Below, in pieces: positions 1-12,389 of a stretch of 64,000 bases of DNA (position 1 is the first letter of the stretch; each line of letters begins with the position of its first letter). The notes under the pieces are model-generated. The model did not search any database and was not told where the DNA came from. It worked only from the letters and a program-made list of their open reading frames with translations. This DNA is from Coenobita brevimanus (taxonomy: Eukaryota; Arthropoda; Malacostraca; Decapoda; Coenobitidae), in NCBI GenBank assembly GCA_032717465.1, contig CM064713.1:9726004-9790003 (forward strand). Direction: 5' to 3'. A program made the translations under genes and the position numbers.

Positions 1-235
1 TTGCTAATTTCGTGTTAATAGAGGCTATTGCAGTTAACCATATATTTAACCTATTTTTTTTTTTGCCATTACATTATTCTTATTAGTCCTGAATGTTTAG
101 TTGTTAGTTTGAGCATTAAACTCTAACTTGTAATTTTACCTAACTCTTTTGTTTTGAACCTGGAACTTTGCGAGACAGTAGTGATTTTTAGTATTCTCAC
201 TTGAAGTGTTCATTATCTCTCTCTTTTCCGTAATA
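1..235 (+). repeat. 5' LTR (3' portion only)
   Basis: This stretch is repeated at 6514-6741 with few differences, including a longer T-run here. It ends in a GTAATA that corresponds to GTAACA in the 3' copy, close to the TG...CA rule for LTR ends. The start lies outside the window, so full LTR length cannot be measured. Confidence 0.85.
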
Positions 236-240
236 TAAAT

Positions 241-258
241 TTGGCGACCTCGTCAGGA
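241..258 (+). promoter_or_regulatory. Putative primer-binding site
   Basis: A TTGGCGACC-type sequence begins six bases after the 5' LTR. A PBS starting TGG just inside the LTR pairs with the CCA end of a tRNA in LTR elements (known). The tRNA species was not identified. Confidence 0.6.
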
Positions 259-426
259 TATTTAGGATATTATCATAAGGATATTGCTTGATATTTTGTG
301 ACTGTGATTTATTACTGATGTCTACTATTACTACGCTTGATAAAGCCAAAGATTTTTTGTCAAATGTGAAAACAGTGTGTGATATAGAAAACAACAAAGA
401 ATGAACTTAAGCTTCTTGCTCAACAA

Positions 427-2997
427 TTGGGAATTGCTGTTCGCTCTCATCATTCTAAAGATCAAATTGTTGACATGATTAATAAAAGCTTGTTTAATGT
501 AACTCCTCCAGATGAGCAAACGCAGATTGAAATAGCTAAGTTACAGCTAGCCCTGCAGGACGCTCGTGCTAAGGAGGCTGAGTTTCAAGCCCGTGCTAAG
601 GAGGCTGAGTTTCAGACACAAGTTGAACTTGTTAGGATTCAGGCAGACCATGAGTATCGCATGAAACAAGGTGGAACTGGATCATCTAGCTCTGATCATT
701 TTGATGTGGCTAAAAATGTTAAACTTGTCCTTCCTTTTAATGAATCTGATTTAACAAAGTATTTTCAGTTGTTTGAGAGGGTAGCTACAGGTTTTAATTG
801 GCCCAAAAAGTATTGGCCAGTACTCCTTCAGACTGTTCTCAACAGTAAAGCTCAAGTAACTTATGCATCTTTGCCTCAGGATCAATGTGATAATTATGAT
901 GTAGGTAAGAGCTTGATTCTTAAGGCCTATGAGCTTGTTCCTGAAGCCTATAGAGTAAAATTTAGGATAACTTATAAGCAGGATAAGCAATCCCATGTTG
1001 AGTATGCAAAAATCAAAGAAGATCTGTTAGAGCAGTGGTTAAATTCTAAGAATGTAAATTCTGATTTTGGTAAATTTAAACAGATGATTTTGCTGGAGGA
1101 CTTCAAAAGGTGTATTAATAAAGATGTAAGCCTATATCTTGATGAGAGAAGAATAGATAATTTGTCTGATGCTGCAGTTTTAGATGATGAATATGTTCTC
1201 ACTCACAAGAGATATTCTAAAGAACAAAGGAAAGCTGAGAGTAAGTACGTTGCCTCAACTCAGAGTACAGGTAACAGGAAAGAGAATAAAGATGATGTTT
1301 CTCAGGAAGTAAATACCAGTTTCACCTCTAGATTTCAGAAAAGTAAATGTACTTCTTGTAGTAAGCTTGGTCATACTACTGAGAAATGTTTCAGGAGACA
1401 GCGTCATGTGAACAAAAAGGAGTCTTTAAATATTCAGTCAATTGGTCTAGTGTCCATCCTTGAGAGTTCCAAGAATTTTTTAACCGAGTTAACTGAACCT
1501 GCTTTGAGGGGTAAATTAAATTCTCATGATGAAGCTCCTCTTTTGAACAGTAACGTGGGTGACACTTTCAAGAGTTCATGTGCTAATTTCCTGTCTGATG
1601 GTTTTGTCAGTCCTCTGGACAGTAATAACAGGAAATCAGTTAAAATATATCGTGATACAGGTGCTTGCCAATCCCTTATGCTGACCAGTGTTCTAGGCTC
1701 TAATGTTAATCCCTCTGATGAAACTGTAATCTTACAAGGTGTAGGGAATAATTACTTCTCTGTCCCTCTGTGCAGAGTGAATTTAGAGTCTGGTTTTGTT
1801 AATGGTTCCGTTATGGTTGGGTTGGTTGAGACACTCCCAATGTCAGGTGTAACTTTCTTGCTTGGAAATGATATTGGTGGAAGTCAAGTGTGTCCAGCTC
1901 CTCAGTTGTCTAGTGAACCAGTGACTGCGACCCAGGATTGTGATGTCCCTGATGTGTTCTCTGCATGTGCTGTCACTAGGGCTAAGTCTAAAGTTACTGG
2001 TGACTTAGAGGATAATGATGATGATGATGTTATCCTAGCTGACACTTTTCTTGGTAATTTGTACCACTCACCAGATGAGGCAGTACCCCGTAGTGTTGAT
2101 AATTTGTCTCGTCAAGAGTTGGTTGAGTTGCAGGTTGCTGACCCTGAGTTGAAAGGTCTAGCTAACTCTGCTTGCAGTGAGGAAGAGTCAGCTGGTGCTT
2201 CTACTTGTTATTATATAAAGTCAGGAGTACTTATGAGGAAGTGGAGACCCCCAACAGCATTAGCCGACGGTGAATGGGAGGTTGTACATCAAGTTGTCAT
2301 CCCTCGTGTTTGTAGGCAGGATATCATTAGAGTGGCTCATGATTCCAGTTTGGCAGGACACCTTGGAGTGAGGAAGACTGTGGCACGCATTTTGAAACAC
2401 TTCTACTGGCCAGGTATCTTGAGAGATGTTTCCTGGTATTGTAAGTCTTGTCACACCTGTCAAGTTGTGGGGAAGTGTAATCAGACCGAAAAGGTTGCAC
2501 CTCTAGTGTCCTTTCCTCCTTTTGAGGCGCCATTCACCCATGTGTTGGTGGATATTGTGGGCCCTCTTCCTAAGACTTCTTTAGGATTATCTTATGTGTT
2601 GACCCTGATTGATATGGCTACTCGTTGTCCTGAAGCCATGCCACTTAGAAATATCTCAGCAAAGAACGTGGTTAAGGAAATGCTAGGGTTCTTCACAAAG
2701 TTTGGTCTGCCCAAGGAGGTACAGTCAGACCGGGGAAGTAATTTCATGTCAAATGTTTTCAAGCAGTCTCTGAAAGAGTTGGGCATCACCCAGATCACGT
2801 CTTCAGCTTACCATCCCCAGACCCAAGGAGCGTTGGAGAAATATCATCAAACACTCAAATCGATGCTCAAGAAATACTGTTTGGAACATCAGAAAGACTG
2901 GGAGAAATTCTTCCATTCGTTGTATGTGCTGCAAGAGAATCTCCAAATGAATCACTGGGCTTCTCACCCTTTGAACTACTGTTTGCCCATGAAGTAA
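427..2997 (+). pseudogene. Gag-protease-integrase polyprotein (Gmr1-like Gypsy), broken
   Basis: An 856-codon frame. Residues about 30-85 are charged and coiled-coil-like, with a short RAKEAEFQ duplication. Residues 308-321 form a CCHC zinc knuckle (C-x2-C-x4-H-x4-C) typical of nucleocapsid. D410 in a DTGA motif marks the aspartic protease. No RT follows it. Instead comes an integrase zinc-binding domain (H638, H645, C672, C675) and the catalytic core with D709, D768 and E804; 35 residues separate the last two, a canonical DD35E. The last ~25 residues are out of frame compared with the expected integrase, so a frameshift near 2925-2940 creates the stop at 2997. The piggyBac-like insertion begins 13 bases later. 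The upstream start is uncertain because the frame is open only from about 427. Confidence 0.85.
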
Positions 2998-3263
2998 GAG
3001 GACCCCTTAACCCGCGGCGTCCCATCGACGTACTTCCACGTCCTCATGTTTTGTCACTGCCAATCCCGTTGACGTACTTCAATGTCCTGCAATTGCAAGG
3101 TTCATAATTTCCACAATTTTCAAAATTCGCGCGAGATTTTCAATTCGCCCACCTACCCAAGCCTCTCCTACCTGCTGCCAGGCGGGCAGCGTCCCAGACC
3201 CCGCGCGACCCGCGCTCGCCCCTGTCTCGGTCACTCACCTGTTAGCAGTGACCCAGGTCAGAC

Positions 3264-4154
3264 ATGGCACGAAAAGGTCTCTTAGACGACGAAATACAAT
3301 CCGCCCTGGATGCCTTCACTGGAGATAGTGCTTCTCCACTTGATGATGCTGTGGTGGATCGAGATTATGAACAGCCTGAGGAGGAAATAACAAGCAGTGA
3401 TGAGGAGGTCCCTTCGCCCCGGAAAAAGCGGTATGTCACGTATCGTAAGGCAAGGGAAGGCCAGCCTGCACCCAAACCACCTGCATGGACCTCTCTCCAT
3501 CCCCTAGAGAGAGATTCTGATGAGGACGAGGATGAGGACGATGACAATGATGGCGGCTTAGGACGTGATGTTGCCTCGTGGTTGGGGAAGGAAAAAATCT
3601 CACTCCGAGGATCAGAAGGTGGCGAGAAGGCAAATAAAGTATGGCCTAGTGTTTTGTCTGGGGAAGGCGAAAGTGGTGTGGTGGGAGTGTGGGGTGAAAG
3701 GGAAAGTGGTCTGGTGGGAGCGAGGGGTGAAAGGGAAAGTGGTGTGGCGGGAGCGAGGGGTGAAAGGGAAAGTGGTGTGGCGGGAGTGCGGGGTGAAAGG
3801 GAAAGTGGTGTGAGGGAGGCAGCACGAGCACGTGCTGCACGTAGGCCTAGGGGAGAGGAGGTGGAGCCACTCCCCAGCACGTCTTTCGCCATACAATATT
3901 CCCAAACTTCCTCCCCACAGCCCCAGGATGTGGGGAAAGGAAGGAAAGGGAAGGGAAAGGGTAAAGGAAAAGGGAGAGGGAAGAGAAGTGCGAGTGATGA
4001 AAGGCGCCGCTCTGCATTTCCCCCACCACCACCAATGTTGCGTTGTGCCTTCAGCCATGTTTCAGAGAGTACCATAACTTCCTACACTACTGAAACTGTG
4101 TGGGATGGTGATATGACGCTCAGTATAATGGTAAGGCCAGTCAGTATGTGCTAA
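3264..4154 (+). pseudogene. Truncated piggyBac-like transposase N-terminus with repeat expansion
   Basis: 296 codons starting MARKGLLDDEI. The first ~110 residues are acidic (a run of Asp/Glu around residues 90-100), like the variable N-terminus before a piggyBac catalytic core. Residues ~135-180 are an 11-residue tandem repeat of the form GERESGVxGxR, from a 33-bp DNA repeat at about 3665-3810. A basic Gly/Lys/Arg stretch follows (residues ~225-245), then Pro-rich sequence. None of the catalytic domain or the C-terminal cysteine-rich finger is present. Assignment rests on the TTAA/TIR context plus the acidic N-terminus. Whether it is translated is unknown; no intron structure could be inferred. 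Confidence 0.5.
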
Positions 4155-5035
4155 GTCTTATATAAACTTGAAACGGGTGTAATGTTTGCAGGAAAGTAAT
4201 GTACAAGTTGAGAAATAGTGTAAGTTGAACGAAGTGATATCAAAACTACACCCACTGTATAAATCTGCGAAAATATGACGCTCAGTATAACACTCTGGCC
4301 AGTAAATAAGTGATAGCAAGAATATAAAGTGGAAACGGGTGTAATGTTAGCAGGAAATTAATGTATAAGTTGAAAAATAGTGTAAGTTGTAACAATTGAT
4401 TACACGAGTACACCCACTGTGTAAATCTGCGAAAATATTACGCTCAGTAGAACATTCTGGTCTGTAAGTATGTGATAGGAATGATATAAAGTGGAAAAGG
4501 GTGTAATGTTAGTAGGAAAGTAATTTATAAGTTGAATACTAGTGTCAGATGAAACAAATGATATCGCGATAACACTCACTGTGTAAAAATGCGATAATAT
4601 GACGCTCAGTAGAATAGTAAGGTCTCCAATTATGTGATAGCAATTATATCAAGTGGAAACATGTGTAATGTTAGTGGAGAAGTATTATATAAGTACAAAA
4701 ACAGGTTGTAAGTTGAAATAATAGTCATAGCGGCTTCACCCTCTGTGTTATTATGCGCTATTATTACGCTAAAGATTATCGTAAGGCCTGAAACTATCTC
4801 AAAACAGTTCTCTAAAGTGGAAAAGTGTATAATGTTATTAGGAAAGTATTATGTAAGTTGAAAAAAAACAATAAGAGTTGAAACAACAGTCACAGCGAGT
4901 TCACTCACTACGTAAATGAGCGCTAACATTACGCTAAACGTTATCGAAAGGCCTGTGAATACGTAAAAACAGTTCAATAAAATGTAAAATAGTATAATGT
5001 TATTGGAGATGTATTATGTAAGTAGAAAAAATGAT
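4111..5035 (+). repeat. ~162-165 bp minisatellite inside the piggyBac-like element
   Basis: Six imperfect copies begin at 4111, 4273, 4435, 4597, 4761 and 4926, each opening with an ATATkACGCTCAG-like or TTACGCTAAA-like block. Later shared blocks resemble GTGTAATGTT and AAGTTGAA. The first four are spaced by exactly 162 bp; the last two (164-165 bp) are more diverged. This accounts for the non-coding stretch after the ORF. The remaining 5036-5451 holds no recognisable gene. Confidence 0.8.
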
Positions 5036-5455
5036 ACGTATCATGAAGCAGGAATGTTAGCGATTCATCGTGACCAGTCTGCCCGATTTTGCTCGGTTCG
5101 CACGATGGTACAATGCTTATTTCAGCTCTATTTTTTGTATAAAATCCAATTTACTTTTGTATCACATGTTTTTATGTTTGTAATAAATACATATCTACTT
5201 ACTTTCATTGGTTTCCCAGACTTATAATAACATAGAAAACGTGAGAGCCTCAGACCACCTACAGAGAACACGGTACCAGGTGTGACGAAGGTATACCTGT
5301 TTAGGCAACTTATGGACCCCGGTGAACACTTTCTTCATGATTGACCATTGTTTCTGACCAAAAGCGAAAGTTTTAGCAAAAAAAATTTGGGTTCAAAAAT
5401 GGTCGGGATTGGGTGGTACCAGTGGTGAAAAAGTGGTCGGGACGGGGCGGGTTAA

Positions 5456-5852
5456 GCTACTCAAGGAATGCTGGCTGTTGGAGGAAGATGACATCAACCT
5501 GCTGGAGTATGTGATGAAGTTCAAAGAACGGCTGTCCACTGCTTTACAGCTGGCGAGAGAGAATTTAGGAGCTGCTCAGGAGAAGATGAAGACTTGGTAT
5601 GATAAGGAGTCCAGGTTACGCCACTTTCAGCCAGGAGATCAGATTTTGATTCTGCTACCGGTGCATGGGCAACCTCTTCAAGCCAAGTTTAGTGGTCCTT
5701 ATTTCGTGGAGAAGAAACTCAGTGATGTCAACTATGTCATCGCCACACCAGATCGTAGAAAGAACAAGCAACTTTGTCACATCAACATGCTAAAATTATA
5801 TCACAGGCGGGACGAAAATAACCCAGTCTGCACTGTAGCTGTTCCACCCTAG
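5456..5852 (+). pseudogene. Integrase C-terminal domain of the Gypsy element
   Basis: This continues the integrase interrupted at 3010. It contains a helical stretch, an FQPGDQILILLP block and a later FSGPYFVEKKLSD block, which match the GPY/F-type C-terminal module of Ty3/Gypsy integrases. It ends CHINMLKLY shortly before a stop at 5850-5852. An in-frame ATG upstream (5409) lies inside the piggyBac-like insertion and is not a real start. The next domain, RT, begins 28 bases later in another frame. Confidence 0.8.
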
Positions 5853-5879
5853 TCTGCAAGTGAAGTTCTCCCATGCAGC

Positions 5880-6458
5880 ATGAGCCTGAGTGATAGATTG
5901 GGGAAGAATCCTGATATCATGAATGATCTCCAGACTAAGCTTTCTCATCTAGCTCCCGAGGAAAGGCAGGAGTTTTTGATATTACTGCAGGAGTACCCGC
6001 AAGTGTTCCGTGCCACTCCAGGAAGAACCACTGTGTTGATGCATGATGTCGATGTTGGACACGCAAAGCCAATGAAACTGCCTCCTTACCGTGTGAACCC
6101 ATTGAAAGTTCCTCTCATCCAGAAGAAGCTTGGGTACCAATTGGACCACAAGATGATTGAGCCCTGTCAGAGCGAGTGGAGTTCTCATGTCACTCTAGTC
6201 CCTAAGCCAGGTGGGTCACAGCGGCTTTGCATCAACTACAGACGTGTTAATCAGATAACCAAAACAGACACTTACCCTCTCCCTCGCGTGGAAGATTGCA
6301 TAGACAAGATCGGAAAGGCTAGGTACATAAGTAAGTTTGATTTGTTAAAGGGATACTGGCAAGTATGTATGACTGAACGTGCTAGGGAGATCTCATGTTT
6401 TGTAACACTAGGAAAGACTTTTGCATGTTCTTTGATGCCATATTATATCTTACTTTAA
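5880..6458 (+). pseudogene. Reverse transcriptase N-terminal half (Gmr1-like), truncated
   Basis: 192 codons. Residues ~1-60 are the linker seen before RT in this group. Then come the RT fingers with a WSSHVTLVPKPGG block and LCINYRRVN, followed by YPLPRVEDCIDKIG and KFDLLKGYWQV, which holds the first catalytic Asp. Similarity fades after an LMP motif near 6440. The catalytic Asp-Asp box, thumb, connection and RNase H are absent, and LTR sequence follows. Because RT lies downstream of integrase, the deletion removed the 3' end of pol up to or into the LTR. Non-functional. Confidence 0.82.
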
Positions 6459-6513
6459 CTGAGCATTATCCGGTTTTCTCATTTTATCAGGGCTGACTTA
6501 GATAAATTTGTTC

Positions 6514-6936
<423 letters not shown>

Positions 6937-7434
6937 GTCATAAGGGGTGACCGAAAACGGACTTTTGATGCATGGTCGTGGAGATTATAGACGTGTTTTT
7001 CTTCCTCTTCTCTAGCATAGGGCTGCCTCACCGGCATTAATTTTTTTTTTTTCCTCCGCCACTAGGGCGTTTTTAAAATAAAATTAGTGTTAGTTAGTAC
7101 TCATTTTCCTCCCCTCCCTATTAGAGATACAATAGGTGTTTGCATCTTTTCCCGAGTTTACCTTTGCTTATAGCCAACGGAGGGTTCCCCTCACTGACGC
7201 TCTGGGGGGTGAACTGACACGGTCGGGCCTCCCTGGAGTGGTTTGAGAGGGCAACCTGAAACTTAGGTGTGTGGTCCCCATTTGTTTGTCCCTTGATCGT
7301 CTTTTCTCCTTCTTCCCACTTTCCCCGTTACGGAGGGGTGGTTACAATGGTGGATACCCCTGCTGCCTTCCCCCCCTTCAGGGACGGAGGTAGTCCTGAC
7401 CGACCCCTAACTGTCTCACGGACAGACCCGTCTT

Positions 7435-8640
7435 GACATCACTGTAAAAAAAGCCGAGTTTGTACAAATACATGCGGTTGGTTCCACTCTCCTGTCCGGC
7501 CTCAATCCCTTCATCATCAAGAAGGTGATTAGTGGGTGTGCAGAAGAGGTGGTACAAATGGAAAAACTTGCGAGTGGACACCTTCTCGTAAAAACCATGA
7601 ATTCAGCCCAGGTCAAGGATTTGCTGAAACTGAGAAAGTTCCACAGTTACGATGTCCAGACGACGATCCCGCACGCCATGAATTCCTGCAAGGGTGTTAT
7701 CACCTGCAGGGATCTCGTGCTTATGGAAGAGGAAGAAATCGTACAGGAACCTGCTCAGCAAGATGTAATAGAGGCCAAATTTATTACAAGATTTTCGGAA
7801 GGCATAAGGACGAAGACCGCAACAGTTGTTTTTACTTTGGAAAAGTATCTCTTCCAGCAAATGTGAATGTCGGATACGAAATTGTAAATGTTAGACAATA
7901 CATCCTGAACCCGCTTCGTTGTTCAAAATGTCAGCTCTATGGACACCATGAAAAGGCTTGTCGGGCTTCCAACATTGCGTGTGGCAAGTGTGCGGCTGTA
8001 GGTCACTCTGCTGACAACTATACATCCGAGACTGAGTGCTGCTTTCACTGCAAGGATGCTCACTCTACTTCCTCGAGGGTTTGTCCCAAGTGGAAGGAGG
8101 AGAAGGAGGTTTGCAAAGTGAAAGCGACAGAGGGCATTTCCTTCTACGATGCTAGGAAGAAGATGAAGGAGTTGCATGCAACTCCCAAGCCTAATATCTC
8201 CTATGCATCGGCGGTTGTGTCCCGTCCCGTGATGTGCACCGTTGAGACACAGACTGACCTAACATTCGCTCCTCATGCCCCACGCCCAACCTCACAGTCT
8301 AAGCCTCCTGTACGCTCCAACTCTCTGATGGACATCCCTGTTGCTACTTCCTACTCCCAGGCTGCCGCTGCTCCTTAGCAGTCAGTGCAGCCAAAACAGA
8401 AGCCTGACAAGTCAGATAAAACTAATTTGACCACCCTCACAAAGCTGGCACGTCCTCATGTCCTTCTGGCTCCTGGTCCAGCGAGGCAGAGAAAGAATAG
8501 CTTTTCCTTGGTGGAGTCTGGGAGTCTTGTTATTGACGAGACTATGGAAATCTCCACGAACAAGCACTGGGATAGGTCCCCCTGTAGTTGCTGGCCTGCT
8601 AGCGAGTGACAAAAATAGACCAAGCACACTGGCCCCCAAC
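7435..8640 (+). pseudogene. LINE-C copy 1 ORF1 (gag-like, zinc knuckles)
   Basis: The first half reads in one frame to 7866, then continues in a second frame to 8378 and a third to about 8610, so at least two frameshifts break it. The N-terminal part has the shape of arthropod LINE gag proteins. It ends in CCHC knuckles near 7921-8080 (CSKCQLYGHHEKAC, CGKCAAVGHSADN) plus a third Cys/His cluster. The second knuckle has lost its last Cys (it reads Tyr). The C-terminal part is rich in Ser, Pro and Lys. ORF1 proteins of this kind bind element RNA (known). Confidence 0.75.
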
Positions 8641-8654
8641 GAAAATCTTAAACC

Positions 8655-9502
8655 TCCGCATTCACTCTATTACAGTGGAATTGTAGAGGTGTCGGGAATA
8701 AGTTACCAAATATAGCAATCTTGCTGTCATTACACAGGCCAGACGTTATTTGCTTGCAGGAGACACGCCTGGAGGATCACCCTGATCCTCCACAGTTCAA
8801 AAACTACCAATCGTATAGAAGATTTGAAGGTCACTGAGTGGCCATATACACACACAAATCACACCCACAAACGGAAGTGATTCTAAATTCTACTCTGGAA
8901 GCTGTCGCGTCCAGAGTAAAATTTAATAACACGTATCTATCTATTTGTTCTCTCTACTGTCCTCCACATGGCCTCATTGATAGCGATGCTTTATATTCAC
9001 TATTCGAACATCTTCCTGACAATAAGTTAGTGTTGGGCGATTTTAATACTCATCACTATCAATGGGGTAGCTTGAGGATCGACGGTCGTGGGGAGCAAGT
9101 AGCCGACCTAATACTACAGACCAACCTCTGTCTTCTGAACGATGGTAGAGCGACTCGTGTAGATGATCGTACTGGTAACTTTTCGGCCATTGGCTTATCT
9201 TTGGCCTCCCCTGGTTTCTCATGGGACGCTTATGACGACTCCTTGGGAAGTGATCATTTACCCATCTGTCTTTCTTATACACGCGAAATCGTTTCGGACC
9301 CTCCACCTCCAAAATTTAACTATAAGAAAGCAGATTGGGGATCCTTCTCAATGATCGCAAATTTAGATATATCTGAGGAGACCATAGATATTAAGGTTGA
9401 AAATATGACCCAATCCATATTACAAGCAGCTGAGGCTGCTATTGCCAAGACTTCTACAGTTCATGCGAAGCATAGAGCACATTGGTGGACGCCGGATTGC
9501 TA
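8655..9502 (+). pseudogene. LINE-C copy 1 AP-like endonuclease
   Basis: Reads C-L-Q-E-T-R early (the metal-binding Glu region), then GDFNTHHYQWGS (catalytic Asp/Asn) and SDHLPICLS (the Asp-His pair), all hallmarks of the apurinic endonuclease-type domain that nicks target DNA for LINE insertion. A TGA at about 8836 and a TAA at 9500-9502 interrupt the frame. A short in-frame deletion relative to copy 2 removes residues before the conserved SWD/SWN region near 9220. Confidence 0.78.
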
Positions 9503-11284
9503 ACATGCATTAAGAGAACGCAATAGGAGATACAGGATTTTTGATAGTCAGCCTACTGAGAAAAATTTTATTGCATGAAACAGGCAGGGGCTGAGGCAAG
9601 GAGAATAATAAGAAGGGCCAAACGTGACTCCTGGCGGTCCTTTGTGTCCACGGTGACTCATACAACACCATTAAGTAAAGTCTGGTCCACCATAAGAATA
9701 TTAAATAAAAAAGGTTCATACTTCCCTATTACCACCCTGCAACATCTATGACGAGCCCGTGGACGTTGCTAACATCCTCACCAGGAGTTTTTCTCATGTA
9801 ATTAGCTCAGCCAATTATGATCCGCGTATCCAACATCATAATCGCACGGCTGAGCTACAGATTATTAACTTTGCCACAGAAGATGTAGACTCCCCGTACA
9901 ACAAAGAGTTTACGCTAGATGAACTGCTCCTTGCCCTGAAATCCTGTAAAGACACCAGCCCAGGACCATACGCCATCACGGACGGTTTGATCCAGCAACA
10001 TAATCAGGACAACCTGATTAAGATGTTAGCATTGTACAATGAGATTTGGGCGTGTCGAACGTTCCCAAACTGATGACACTTTCTGCACGTGATACTGACA
10101 TCCAAAGAGGCTGGTCGTCTTATGAATCCCACTTCATTTCGTCCTATTGTGTTGACTTCTTGTCTATGTAAGGTCATGGAACGAATAGTTAATAATAGGC
10201 TTCTTTTTGTTTTAGACTCGAATAATTTGTTAAATGATCAACTATGTGGCTTCTGTACATACAGAAGTTCACTAGATCATTTAATGAATTAGGAGCATTG
10301 TATTGCAGAAGCATTTGCCAATAAAGAAATCATGTTAGGGGTGTTCTTGGACATCCATAAAGCCTATGACATGACATGGCGACACGGTATACTAATGAAG
10401 CTCTATGCTTGTAGTTTCAGAGGAAATTTGCCTATTCTTATTTCAAATTTCTTAAGGGACAGGAGTTTCTCTGTCAAATCGCCCCGTAACATAACATCAG
10501 ATATATTTATCTAGGAAAACGGGGTGCCGCAGGGAAGTGTGCTTAGTCCTACTTTATTTAGTATTATGATCAATGATATTCTGTCATCAGCTCCCATCCC
10601 AAGGAATCTTAAATACTCGCTCTATGCTGACGATTGTGCAATATGGCACTCCTCCCGTAATGCACAATTTTCGGCTGGGCGGATTCAACCAGCCCTTGAC
10701 TCCGTCCATGAATGGGCCTTGCATTAGGGATTTAAGTTTTCCGTCCGTAAGTGTACCGCTGTAGTTTTTACCAAGGTCCGTGGACCTTGGTTTTCACGAC
10801 TCGTAACGTACCTAACTTAAGCTTAACTTTGGATAATCAGGCGGTACCTTTTCAAAATTCTGTAAAGTTTTTGGGAATACATTTTGATCGTTGTTTGAAC
10901 TTCAAAATTGATGTTAATAACGTGATTCCTCGTTGTGATAAACCAGTAAATGTCCTCAAGTACCTATCGGGGACTACATGGGGTGCCGACAGAAAATCTT
11001 TATTAATGGTGTATAAGTCAAATATTCGATCGAACCTAGACTATGGCGCAAAGGTGTATGGCTCGGCATCTGATGCCACGCAGAAAGGATTGGATGTGTT
11101 GCAGAATAAATGTTTGCAAATGTGTCTTCGAGCCGTCCGGTGTACCCGTGTAGCTGATATGGAAGTGGAGGCGTATGTGCCTTCGCACCGTATTCGCCGT
11201 GACCACCGGGCATTATCTTACGGGTTACGAACATATAGGAAATGTAATATCGGGAATGTGGGCTGTACCCCACTGCATCAATAG
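9503..11284 (+). pseudogene. LINE-C copy 1 reverse transcriptase
   Basis: RT can be followed in pieces (about 9759-10073, 10089-10292, 10332-10514, 10524-10727, 10751-11284), separated by stops or frameshifts. Recognisable blocks are SFRPIVLTSCLCKVMERIV, GVFLDIHKAYDMTW (first catalytic Asp), MPQGSVLSPTLFS and YSLYADDCAIW (catalytic YADD). The catalytic residues remain but the frame is destroyed, so the copy cannot move by itself. Confidence 0.8.
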
Positions 11285-11299
11285 GACCATCTGCGGGGG

Positions 11300-12338
11300 G
11301 GGTGCATCGGACACTTGCCGTTCGCCTCCACTTACTGACTCAGGAGCTTGGTGTGGACCCCAGTGACTGTGACAAGTGGGTGTTTAAAAATATAGCGCCT
11401 TGAGAGCCACCAGGCTTTACAGTGGAAGTATCATGGCTCCCTGCACCAAAGGACAAGGCGCCGGAGGCGGAGGTCCACCACTTGTTTCGTAACATCATCG
11501 TTCGTCACTTGAGGTCCCATCAATTGTACACCGACGGCTCCAAGTCGAGTGAATGTGTGGGTGCAAGTGTGTGGACGACTGAATGTGCACTTAGGTATCG
11601 GTTGCCGACTCATACATCTGTGTTTATCTCCGAACTTTTTGCTATTGACAAAGCCATAGACTAAGCTCTCAATTCTAGGCATGAGTCATTTGTCATATTT
11701 TCAGATTCAAAATCAGCTTTTCAGGTAATTGCATCTTTTACTACGGACTCTCACGAGATCCAGGGCAGCATCGTTAATAACATGCATTCATGCAACAAGT
11801 TATTCACGTTCATCTGGGTGCCGGGTCATTGTCGTATCTCCGGCAATGAGCAGGCTGACTTACTTGCAAAGTCGGCTGTAGAGTTCGAGGAGACTTGAGA
11901 CGTTCCTCGTGATCTATGGTGGAGTCTCTCTCTCGGAAAGAAATCAATAAATCTTCTGTGGCAAGGTCAGTCGATCAAACAAAATATTCCAACTTGTAAG
12001 CCGCACCTGGGCGACTGGGACACTGCCAACCGCCCCAGTCTCCTGGAAGAAAAAGTCTTGGGGAGCATACGGCTCAATGCCACCATTTTAACTCACATGA
12101 AACCGTATATGGAAAGACGCTTCCCACTCACAGTGACATCTGTAATGCGGTGTTATCTATCAGTCATATCATCCTGCACAGTCAGCGATTTATTCGTGAA
12201 CGTGCTTCACTTATAAACTACTGTGGCGCAGTAGATGTCCCCTTCACCCTTTCCACCATCCTGGGTGATGGGGACATTGTTATAACTGATAAATTGATGG
12301 CTTTCTTGAGAGAGACCGGACTGATCAGAGTGATGTGA
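11300..12338 (+). pseudogene. LINE-C copy 1 RNase H and C-terminal domain
   Basis: RNase H motifs: LYTDGSKS (Asp), ISELFAID (Glu), FSDSKSAF (Asp) and GNEQADLLAK (Asp), followed by a Cys/His-containing tail ending GLIRVM. Stops interrupt it, for example at 11662-11664, where copy 2 has Tyr, and at about 11896. The frame recovers for 12150-12338. Confidence 0.75.
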
Positions 12339-12389
12339 CTTTTTTACTGTGTGGTTATGGTTTTTATCAACTGTAAACATGTATATATT

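Larger units (their letters stand above)
3011..5451 (+). mobile_element. piggyBac-like DNA transposon, non-autonomous
   Basis: TTAA lies on both sides (3007-3010 and 5452-5455), the fixed target duplication of the piggyBac superfamily. Terminal inverted repeats are CCCGCGGCGTCCC and, read inward from the right, CCCGCCCCGTCCC (11 of 13 match). The element sits inside the Gypsy integrase gene, whose frame resumes right after the second TTAA. It encodes one N-terminal-looking ORF (3264-4154) but no DDD transposase core. The rest is a minisatellite (4111-5035) and a right end (5300-5451) resembling the right ends of the MITEs at 21829-22579 and in the satellite units. It probably depends on a transposase encoded elsewhere. 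Confidence 0.88.

Noticed and set aside
3365..4075. A 236-codon Ser/Pro/Leu-rich minus-strand ORF opposite the piggyBac-like ORF
   Set aside because: Low-complexity shadow of the 33-bp repeat and purine-rich sense strand.
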